DNA of 64,000 bases from Microglena sp. YARC (lineage: Eukaryota; Chlorophyta; Chlorophyceae; Chlamydomonadales; Chlamydomonadaceae), in NCBI GenBank assembly GCA_022414725.1, contig CM039466.1, positions 11,284,190 to 11,348,189 of the forward strand, written 5' to 3'. The position numbers were made by a program, and so were the translations under genes. The notes below the pieces were generated by a model. That model searched no databases. It was not told the DNA's origin and worked only from the letters and a program-made list of their open reading frames with translations. Positions within the stretch are counted from its first letter, which is position 1. Each line of letters begins with the position of its first letter. Below are positions 21,801 to 31,904 of the stretch, piece after piece.

Positions 21801-24800
21801 GAACCATTATCATTATCCGCTCACACCAAAGCTTCCACCCACCACCACCTGCTATATGCCGACATGTGTCCAGAGCATGAATGCATATGAGTTAATTGAA
21901 CCATTATCATTATCCGCCTCACACCAAAGCTTCCACCCCACTTAGCCACCTGCTATATATGCCGACATGTGCATCCAGAGCATGAATGCATATGAGTTAA
22001 TGAACCCATTATCATTATCCGCCTCACACCAAAGCTTCCACCCACCACCACCTGCTATATGCCGACATGTGTCCAGAGCATGAATGCATATGATATTGTA
22101 ATGAACCATTATCATTATCCGCCTCACACCCAAAGCTTCCACCCACCACCACCTGCTATATGCCGACATGTGTCCCAGAGCATGAATGCATATGAGTTAA
22201 TGAACCATTATCATTATCCGCCTCACACCAAAGCTTCCACCCACCACCACCTGCTATATGCCGACATGTGTCCAGAGCATGAATGCATATGAGTTAATGA
22301 ACCATTATCATTATCCGCCTCACACCAAAGCTTCCACCCACCACCACCTGCTATATGCCGACATGTGTCCAGAGCATGAATGCATATGAGTTAATGAACC
22401 ATTATCATTATCCGCCTCACACCAAAGCTTCCACCCACCACCACCTGCTATATGCCGACATGTGTCCAGAGCATGAATGCATATGAGTTAATGAACCATT
22501 ATCATTATCCGCCTCACACCAAAGCTTCCACCCACCACCACCTGCTATATGCCGACATGTGTCCAGAGCATGAATGCATATGAGTTAATGAACCATTATC
22601 ATTATCCGCCTCACACCAAAGCTTGCACCCACCGCCACCTGCTCCGAGTCGACGAATGTCCAGAGCACAAATACATGTGTATTTATTATGCCCTCGCCAC
22701 ACACCAAAAAGCTCCCACCCACCACCACCTGCTAGTTTGTCCACGTTGCGCCCAGAGCCTTATGAATTCATATGAGTTATGAACAATTGATTCATTATCC
22801 GCCCTCACACCAAAGCTCCTACCCACCACCATCTGCTATAACGTGCCGAAATCCAGTGCACCAAACATGAGTATACCTTTATTATCATTCCACCACACTC
22901 CACATCTTCCACCACCACCATCACCACCACCACCATCACCACTACACATATGTAGGCGTGTATCCAAAGCATCAATATCACAATATGCATGGCGTTATCA
23001 TCAGTATCAGCCACACACCACAGCTTCCACCCACCACCACATGCCATATGTTGACGTGTGCTCAGACAACACGAATAATATGTGTATGTATGTCACTATC
23101 CAGAACACACCAAAGCTTCCACCCACCACCATCCTGCTATAACAATTGTGCGTGCTATCAGTGCACCGATACACAACACGATATACCTTTATTACCATTA
23201 TCCACCACACCTCCACATCTTCACCCACCACCAAACGGACCAGCCCGACCACCAAAACCACCACCACCACCACCACCACTAACCACCTTCAACCGTCTAT
23301 GTAGCGGTGCCAAAAGCACGAAATATGTATTGCCATTTATCATCAGTATTCGGCCCCACCACAGCTTCCCACCCTACCTACAAGCAACCTACCACCACCA
23401 CCCACCACAGACCACCACGACCACCACGAGCCACCATTCTCCTATGTAGCGTGTATCCAACTAGCATCACACAGTGCATTGCCCGTTATCATCAGTAATG
23501 GCAGCCACACAAACAGCTTCCACCCACCCAACAAGCAACCCAACCCACCACCACCTACCACCACAACGACCACCTTCTCCTATGTAGGCGTGTATTCCAT
23601 ATGTAGCATCAATGTGCATGCCGCTTATCAATCAGTATCAGCCACACACCCCACAGCTTCCACCCACCACCCAACAAAGGCAATAATTCCCACCACCACC
23701 ACCACCACCCCACTACCACGCTTCTCTATGTAGGCGCGTGTATTCCGAAAGCATCAATAATGCATGCCGCTATCATCAGTATCAGCCACACACCACAGCT
23801 TCACACCCTGCCCACCAACAAGCAACCCACCACCACCACCACCATCACCACTACCACCTTTTCTATGTAGCCGTGTATCCAAAGCATCAAATACACGGCC
23901 GTCACTCTATCATCAGTAATCGCCTCCACTTCAACACCCACGAGCTTCCACCCAACCAACAAGCAACCCCAACCACCACCACCATCACCACTACCCCCTT
24001 TCTCTATGTAGCTGGGTGTGCCAAGGGCAGTCCATCAATACGCATGCCGTTATCATCAGTATCGGCCTCCCCACCACAGCTTCCACCCACCAACAAGCAA
24101 GCCCACCACCACCACCCACCACCACATCACCACTAACCCACCTTCTCTATGTAGGCGTGTATCCAAAGCATCAATATGCATGCCGCTATCATCAGTATCA
24201 GCCTCCCACCACAGCTTCCACCCACCAACAAGCAACCCACCATCCACCACCCCACCATTCACCACTACCACCTTTTCTATGTAGCCGTGCTATCCAAAGC
24301 ATCAATATGCATTGCCGCTATCATCAGTATCGGCCTCCCACCACAGCTTTCCACCCCACCAAACAAGCAACCCACCACCACCACCACATCACCCACTACC
24401 ACCTTCTCCATGTAAGGGCGTGTTATGTCCGAAACAACGCATCAATACGCATGCCGCTAATCATCAGTATCAGCCTCCCACCACAGCTTCTCACCCACCA
24501 AACAAGCAACCACCACACCACCACCACCATTATATTACACGACTACACCACCTTCTCTATGTAGGTATCCAAAGCATCAATATGCATGCCGCTATCATCA
24601 GTATCAGCCTCCCACCACAGCTTCCACCCACCAACAAGCAACCCACCACCACCACCACCATCACCACTACCACCTTCTCTATGTCAGGCGGTGTATCCAA
24701 TGCGATTCAACGTGCATGCCGCTATCATCAGATATCAGCCCTTCCCACCACAGCTTCCAACCCACCAAGTAACCCACCACCACCACCGCACCACACCACC

Positions 24801-26938
24801 ACACGACCACCTTCTCTCATGTAAGCGTGTATCCAAAGCATCAATGTGCATGCCGCTATCATCTCAGTATCAGCCACACACCAACAGCTTCCCACCCACC
24901 AAACAAGCAACCCACCACCACCACCACCACCTTTCACTACCCACCTTCTCTATGTAGGTGTATCCAAAGCATCAAATATGCATGCCGCTTATCATCAGTA
25001 TCAGCCTCCCACCACAGCTTCCACCCACCAACAAGCAACCCACCACCACCACCACCATCACCACTACCACCTTCTCTATGTAGGGGTGTGCCGAAAGCAT
25101 CAATACGCATGCCGTTATCATCAGTATCGGCCTCCCACCACAGCTTCCACCCACCACCACCACCACCACCACCACCATCACCACCATCACCACTACCACC
25201 TTCTCTATGTAGGCGTGTATCCAAAGCATCAATATGCATGCCGCTATCATCAGTATCAGCCGGCCAGCACACACCACTCCCACCACAGCTTCCACCCAAC
25301 CAACAAGACTACCCCACCACCACCTGATGTGTGTACACTCGTACTGGTTCATTCCTTTATTTTCATTCCTTTAATTTTGCTTTAGCCCCCCTTAAACCCC
25401 CCAGACATGCGCTTATGACTTGTCATGGTCCACCACACTGTACAGTTTCCACCCACCACCAAGCCACCACCACCACCACCCACCACCCACCACGACCACC
25501 ACCACCACCACCACAACCACACCAAGCACCCACCACCACCACCAACACCACCACGACCACCACCACCACCACCACATGCTCAATGTAGACGTGGTCCAGA
25601 GCATCAACATCTATGCCTTTATCATTGTTATTCATTACTGGTATCAACCCCACACACCTAAGCCTCCACCCACCCATTCAACCACCACATTTCTCTATGT
25701 AGGCACAGTGTCCAGAGCAACACATCATATCTATGCCTTTATTCAAATTGTTATACATTTACTGGTATCAACCACACACCTAAAACCTCCACCACCACCA
25801 TCACCACCACATCTCTATGTAGGCACGTGTCCAGAGCATCAACACCCACCACCACCATATCTATACCTTTATTCATTGTTATCATTACCGGTATCAACCA
25901 CACACCTAAGCCTCCACCCACCATCACCACCACATTCTCTATGTAGGCACGTGTCCAGAGCATCAATATCTATACCTTAATTCATTGTTATCATTACTGG
26001 TATCAGCCACACACCTAAGCCTCCACCCACCATCACCACCACATTCTCTATGTAGGCACGTGTCCAGAGCATCAATATCTATGCCTTTATTCATTGTTAT
26101 CCCATACGGTATCAACCACACACCTAAACCTCCACCCACCATCACCACCACATTCTCTATGTAGGCACGTGTCCAGAGCATCAATATCTATGCCTCTATT
26201 CATTGTTATCATTACCGCTAATGTCCAGAGCATCAATATCTAAGCCTCCATCCACCACCGCCACCTTCTCTATGTAGACGTGTGTCTAGAGCATTAATAA
26301 CTATGTGCGTTATCCATTTATTATCATTTACCGGTATCCACCACTACAACCACCACCACCACCCACCACCACCTTCTCTATGTAGACGTGTGTCCAGGAG
26401 CATCAATACTCATATTTTCAATTGTAGTATCATTACCTCTAAGCCCCCACCCACCCACCGCCACATTCTCTATGTAGACGTGAGTCCAGAGCATCAATAA
26501 CTTTGCCTGTATTATTCAATTACCCCGCATACATATGCGTGTATTCATCATTATCATTACTGTATCCACCCACACACCTTGCCATCCACCCACCACCACC
26601 ACCACCACCACCTTCTCTATGTAGACGTGTGTCCAGAGCATCAATAACTGTGTCTGTATTATCATTACCACGCACCCACCAAAGCTTCCACCCACCAAGC
26701 CACCCACCACCACACCACCACGCTTCTCTATGTAGACGTATGTGTTCAGAGCATCAAAATAACTGTGTTCTGTGTTATCATTACCACGCACACACCAAAG
26801 CTTCCACCCACCAAGCCACCCACCACCACCACCGCCACCTTCTCTATGTAGACGTGTGTCCAGAGCATCAATTACTTTGTCTGTATCATCATTACCCCGC
26901 ACATACCAAAGCCTTCACCCACCACCTTCTCTATGTAG
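18880..26938 (+). repeat. 8-kb satellite (about 80 units of 95 bp) derived from the exon 4 acceptor
   Basis: A typical unit is ccacccaccaccacctgcta, tatgccgacatgtgtccaga, gcatgaatgcatatgagtta, atgaaccattatcattatcc, gcctcacaccaaagctt. The real exon 4 boundary reads ccaccttctctatgtag/acgtgtgtccagagcatcaa taactttgcc, so the middle of every unit is a copy of the acceptor plus 25-30 exon bases. Units become more like the true junction towards it: from about 23000 they read ctctatgtaggcgtgtatcc, and from 26260 ctctatgtagacgtgtgtcc. Around 20940-22150 and 23000-25300 units carry many one-base indels, perhaps uncorrected long-read errors. Confidence 0.9.
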
Positions 26939-27031
26939 ACGTGTGTCCAGAGCATCAATAACTTTGCCTTCACGGCGTCGCCCTACCCAGTCATCATCAC
27001 CATCGAGAATCACACTGACTATGAGAACCAG
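26939..27031 (+). CDS. PLC: Phospholipase C exon 4 (X domain, third calcium ligand)
   Basis: 93 bases, phase 0 to phase 0, encoding 31 residues: TCVQSINNFAFTASPYPV then IITIENHTDYENQ. The Glu of IENH is a calcium ligand (usual form LSIENHCS). Starting at ctatgtag/ACG gives the right spacing from the previous exon, since SLR-TCVQSINNFAF aligns residue for residue with FRDVLEAIKEHAF. The nearby alternative tgtccag/AGC would delete four residues. The donor is gtaaat. The array downstream repeats the last 35-40 bases of this exon with the donor. Confidence 0.87.
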
Positions 27032-28205
27032 GTAAATATCTTGTTGGAGTGCCTGGGTGGTATGCTTATTTGTTGGCACATGGGGTCGAACCCCCGGTGG
27101 CCCCCAAGCGTGGCTGGGGGGGTGTCATCACCATCGAGAATCACACCGACTATGCGAAGCAGGTAAATATCTTGTTGGAGTGCTGAGGTGGCTATGCTTA
27201 TTTGTTTGGCACATGGGGTGGGGTGGGGTGGGGTGTCATCACCATCGAGAATCACATTGACTATGCGAAGCAGGTAAATATCTTGTTGGAGTGGCTGGGT
27301 GGTATGCTTATTTGTTGGCACATGGGGTGGCGTGTGGGATGTCCATCACCATCGAGAAATCACACCCGACTATGCGAAGCAGGTAAATCTTGTTGGAGTG
27401 GCTGGGTGATATTGCTTATTTGTTGGCACATGGGGTGGGTGTAGGAAGTGATCGTGTTTCCCGGTGGGGGATGTCATCACCACGGAGAATCACACCGGAC
27501 TATGCGAAGCAGGCTAATTCTTCTTGTTGTGGAGTGGCTGGGTGGGATGCTTATTTGTTGGCACATGGGGTAATCGGGATTGGGGTGTCATCACCATCGA
27601 GAATCACTCTACCGACTATGCGAAGGCAGGTAAATATCTTGTTGAGAGTGGTGGGTGATATGCTTATTTGTTGGCACATGGGGTGGGTGGCGGTGTCGCA
27701 TCCACCATCGAGAATCACACCGACTATGTGCGAAGCAGGTAACCGTACTATAGCGGGCTCCATGAAGCCGGTCTGCAGGTTTGTGTTGCACGGTTGTTGA
27801 TGGAGGGCGCTGTGCGCAACTGGCCACAGCCTTCCCATCCACAAACTAGTTGGAGAGGCTGCACACCGGTGAATATGGTTGGTAGTTTGGCACATGGGGG
27901 TGGATGGTGGGATGTCATCACCATCGAGAATCACACGGGACTCACGAGAACCACGGTACCTATGTGGGTCGGACAGGTTCCGCCCTCTGGTGATATGAGA
28001 ACGAGTTGATCAAGTTGAGCCACATAGGGTGGGGGTGGGTTGTCATCACCATCGAGAATCACACGGACTACGAGAACCAGGTACCTATGTGGTTGGACAG
28101 GCTTGGTGATATGGTTGGTAGTTGGCACATGGGTGGGATACGGTGGACCTCGGTGTGCATCACCATCGAGAATCTACCAGCTGACTTTTGGCAGAGCCAG
28201 GTAAT
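27032..28205 (+). repeat. About 110-bp tandem array of the exon 4 3' end plus donor
   Basis: Nine copies of gtcatcaccatcgagaatca caccgactatgcgaagcag/gtaaatatcttgttggag followed by tgcttatttgttggcacatg ggg. They end in donor-like gta at 27163, 27274, 27383, 27630, 27739, about 27955, 28081 and 28201; the copy at 27511 has lost it (ggctaa). The copies keep IENHTDY in frame but begin inside the exon, without an acceptor, so they cannot be simple alternative exons. Most copies have gcgaagcag, whereas the true exon and the last complete copies have gagaaccag. Confidence 0.9.
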
Positions 28206-29240
28206 TATCCACTCCTCAAGTTTTTTCAGATTTCTGTCAATTCAGGGTTCGGAGGGCATCGTGACGCAAGGAAAGCAAGTCCTAGTCAGCGACGCAAGCA
28301 ACGTTGAAATTAGGCAGGAGTGTTGGCCAGACCGATATTGGAACGACAGGACGTGGCAACCGAGAATGGAGCGGACCGAAGCCCAGTTAGTTACGACGAC
28401 GCGTTTTCTTTATCCTCTGTCTCCTGGTCTCGGGCCGGCGTACGGACAGACACGGACAACAACACCGGGGTGAAATCTCAGGGATGACAGCCTGAACAAC
28501 TTCTGCCAACTGTCTTGTAACTAACTCGCATCCGTTGCCACCTGTCGCTCTGTCACGAAACACTCTCCGTCATTTTTTACCTAGCGCCGCATGTGAATGC
28601 TGTATAGAACTTTTTTTTGTTAATCTGATAAGAATGACAACACGTTTTTTCTAGCTTGATGGTTTTTATTTCTTCCTCTAAGGGCAGCGTTTTAGTGCTT
28701 TTTATAGCTGTTAGAAGCTTTTTTAAAGCTTTTTATTTCGAAGGGCAGACTTTTTCTACAATTTTATATTTAGCGATAATTTCGTCAAAAACGGGGGTCT
28801 AAACTAGCAAAACTAGGGTAACAAGCCCTGTACCTAAACACTAGTGCCAAATGTGCTGGTGGCTTCACTGTTTCATATTCCTTCCCCCCAGAAAGGGACA
28901 AGGGCTCTGCCAATAAGGGCCAACTGGAACTCAGTCTATGGTCATCTGTTCTGAGGGGGGAGTAGCTTGTAACAGCTTCCAACCAGCTCCGTAGCACAGC
29001 CGCTGGGGCAAGCCCGCCAGTTTTTTCAGATCTGCATTTCAAATGCTTGTCGTGTCAGCTTTCAGATAGCGCCCTGCTAGACTGAAGGCGAGTGAAGGTC
29101 GAGGCAGGGATTAGGGAGCTGCCCAAAAGCCGACAATGTGCAGAAGTGCCCGACGAAACAAATAGGGGCACTTGGACCGAGTCACAGTTGGATTATGTTT
29201 TGACCTATTTCCCACCCCACCGCACAACCCCCACACACCA
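28206..29240 (+). other. Middle of PLC intron 4: inserted dispersed elements
   Basis: Contains diverged pieces of the gcgtcgc-hairpin element (28250-28420 and 28495-28625, the latter with cttgtaactaactcgcatcc and tttttacctagcgccgc). It also holds a copy of the tttttctagcttgatggttt family (28632-28815) shared with 45440-45545 and 49935-50125. No exon was recognised. Confidence 0.6.
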
Positions 29241-30468
29241 CTCAGCTGACACCTGCCAGAAAGATGTTCGCCGCCATATTTGCACGGAGGGAGTTTCAGA
29301 GTGACAAGCTCTACATCCCCTTGTTACCCCCCCACACCACCCACCCACCCACCACCCACCCCTACCCCCACCCCCCACACACGAGGAACCCAAACCACAA
29401 CAACCACGCTAACAGCTGCAGAAAAATGTTGCCGCCATAATTTGCGGAGCGAGTGGTGCTGACAAGCTCTACATCCCCCCCCTACCCCCACCTCCACTCC
29501 ACCCCCCGGTCATACTCCCACCCCCACTAATTGTAGCCCACCAACAAAGCCCCACCCCCACCCCACAGCATAAGCCCACCCACACCACACACTCTCACTG
29601 CCAGAAATATGTTGCCCACCCATATTTGATCGAGGAGTTGCGTGAGAAGCTCTACATTCCCCTCTTCTACCCCACCCGGGCCCCACCCCACCCCCCCGCA
29701 TTTTATGCCCCACCCCCACCCCACCGCATAAGCGTCCCCACCACACCAGATGCTGACACTGCAGAAAGATGTGCCACCATATTTTACGGAGGAGTTGTGG
29801 TGATAAGCTCTACCATCTCCCCTTTCTTACCCCCACCCGGGCCCCCTGCCCACTATCCCCCCGCGTATGCCCCTCCCCCACCCCAACCGCATAAGCCCCA
29901 CCACACACTAAGCGGGCGACACTGCAGAGAGATATTGCCGCACATATTTAACCGAAGGGAGTGTGGGTGATCAGCTCTAACAATTCCACCCTACCTACCC
30001 CACTCTTCCACCCCACCCCACCCCCACCGCACATTGCCCCATCCCAGCACGACGGCTAAGGCACTGCTTCAGAAAGATGTTGCCGCCATATTTTCTAAGG
30101 AGTTAGGTGATAAGCTCTACAATCCCCCTTCTTCTCCCCTGGCCCACCACAACCACCACCACAACCAACAACAACACCACCACCACAACCAACCACAACC
30201 ACCACAACCACCACCGTGAAAACACAGGCAATGATTATCCTACCATGAAGCCCCCACCACCACCACACACACACACGCTGACATGCAAAAAGATGCTTGC
30301 TGCACATACTTTGCCGAGAAGTTGAGGTGATTAGCTATACATCCCCCTTCTACCCCCGACCCCTCCGCACCCCCACCTCCACCTCCACTCCCACCTCCAC
30401 TCACCCCCACCGCATAAACCCCAACCCCACCGCATAAGCCACCACCACACCACACCGGTGAACTGCAG
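29240..30468 (+). repeat. About 160-bp tandem array of exon 5 acceptor plus first exon bases
   Basis: Seven units each have a C-rich stretch (ccccaccc), then ctgcag/aaagatgttgccgccatatt, then ggagttgggtgacaagctct acatccccc. Copies start near 29260, 29422, 29605, 29765, 29928, 30073 and 30287. Read from the acceptor in phase 0, the copies at 29422, 29605 and 30073 stay open (30073: KDVAAIFSKELGDKLYNPP, a good match to the PLC segment KKMAEIFKEIFGDKLLTPP). The others carry stops or indels. They precede the fuller exon 5 candidate at 30469. Confidence 0.85.
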
Positions 30469-30604
30469 AAAGAATTGGTTGACCGCCATATTTGTGGAGG
30501 AGTTTGGAATAGTAAAAGCTCTACATCCCCCTCCTGAGAGTGATTGGCCAAGACCTGGTTGTCCCCTGAGGACTTGAAAGGAAAAGTTGCTGATTACTGC
30601 GCAG
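30469..30604 (+). CDS. PLC: Phospholipase C exon 5 candidate (X domain), with apparent indels
   Basis: This is the only unit of the preceding array that continues past the ctctacatccccc block into further PLC-like sequence. It starts after aactgcag with the KEL..IF..EF segment and reaches CCTGAGGACTTGAAAGGAAA, i.e. PEDLKGK, matching the conserved PSPEDLKGKILI of PLC X domains. It ends at gcgcag/gtgctg. The frame is broken at least twice (near 30480-30510, and one extra base before ctgattactgcg), so it is either mutated or contains sequencing errors. A real exon could instead be a cleaner copy lost in the gap just downstream. Confidence 0.5.
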
Positions 30605-30904
30605 GTGCTGCGCTACACTGGGTGGTGGCAGATGGGTGGCAAAGGTAGTAGGCAAGGGTGCTATGGAGTGGGTGGCAATGTTGGTCTCCTGAGGACTGAC
30701 ATGCAACGTGCTGATTCGCTGGCAATGTGCGTGGGGGGGGTGCGGCTGAGGGGCAATCTGCGTGTGGGCGTGAGTGGTGAGAGTTGGCAAATGTGCAGTC
30801 ATAGTGGTGTGGCTGGGTGATGTGGCAATGTGGGAAGGTGAGTGGTGCCTCGAGCAGGTGGGCAATGTGCGGGCGGGGTGGGGGGTGGCAATGTGATCTC
30901 TCTG
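30605..30904 (+). repeat. Start of an array after the exon 5 donor, cut by the assembly gap
   Basis: Repeated gggtggcaatgtg and one clear degenerate copy (30687-30730) of the exon 5 end: gtctcctgaggactgacatg, then aacgtgctgattcgctggca. This matches the pattern of exon-end copies downstream of donors in introns 2 and 4. Confidence 0.65.
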
Positions 30905-31904
30905 NNNNNNNNNNNNNNNNNNNNNNNNNNNNNNNNNNNNNNNNNNNNNNNNNNNNNNNNNNNNNNNNNNNNNNNNNNNNNNNNNNNNNNNNNNNNNNNN
31001 NNNNNNNNNNNNNNNNNNNNNNNNNNNNNNNNNNNNNNNNNNNNNNNNNNNNNNNNNNNNNNNNNNNNNNNNNNNNNNNNNNNNNNNNNNNNNNNNNNNN
31101 NNNNNNNNNNNNNNNNNNNNNNNNNNNNNNNNNNNNNNNNNNNNNNNNNNNNNNNNNNNNNNNNNNNNNNNNNNNNNNNNNNNNNNNNNNNNNNNNNNNN
31201 NNNNNNNNNNNNNNNNNNNNNNNNNNNNNNNNNNNNNNNNNNNNNNNNNNNNNNNNNNNNNNNNNNNNNNNNNNNNNNNNNNNNNNNNNNNNNNNNNNNN
31301 NNNNNNNNNNNNNNNNNNNNNNNNNNNNNNNNNNNNNNNNNNNNNNNNNNNNNNNNNNNNNNNNNNNNNNNNNNNNNNNNNNNNNNNNNNNNNNNNNNNN
31401 NNNNNNNNNNNNNNNNNNNNNNNNNNNNNNNNNNNNNNNNNNNNNNNNNNNNNNNNNNNNNNNNNNNNNNNNNNNNNNNNNNNNNNNNNNNNNNNNNNNN
31501 NNNNNNNNNNNNNNNNNNNNNNNNNNNNNNNNNNNNNNNNNNNNNNNNNNNNNNNNNNNNNNNNNNNNNNNNNNNNNNNNNNNNNNNNNNNNNNNNNNNN
31601 NNNNNNNNNNNNNNNNNNNNNNNNNNNNNNNNNNNNNNNNNNNNNNNNNNNNNNNNNNNNNNNNNNNNNNNNNNNNNNNNNNNNNNNNNNNNNNNNNNNN
31701 NNNNNNNNNNNNNNNNNNNNNNNNNNNNNNNNNNNNNNNNNNNNNNNNNNNNNNNNNNNNNNNNNNNNNNNNNNNNNNNNNNNNNNNNNNNNNNNNNNNN
31801 NNNNNNNNNNNNNNNNNNNNNNNNNNNNNNNNNNNNNNNNNNNNNNNNNNNNNNNNNNNNNNNNNNNNNNNNNNNNNNNNNNNNNNNNNNNNNNNNNNNN
31901 NNNN
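30905..31904. other. Assembly gap, exactly 1,000 N
   Basis: An unbroken run of N of round length, so the true size is unknown. It lies inside the exon 5-associated array on the left and joins to retrotransposon sequence on the right, so the join may not be correct. Frames spanning it are meaningless. Confidence 0.99.

Noticed and set aside
23000..26000. Pro/His-rich frames of 100-186 codons in the exon 4 satellite
   Set aside because: Open only because ccacca repeats lack stops. They change frame from unit to unit.
18880..26938. CRISPR-like array
   Set aside because: Regular 95-bp units have no unique spacers, lie in a eukaryotic intron and clearly derive from the adjacent exon boundary.
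26948..26953. Exon 4 starting at tgtccag/AGC
   Set aside because: In phase, but it would remove four residues that align with other PLCs. The ctatgtag/ACG acceptor 12-13 bases upstream restores full alignment.
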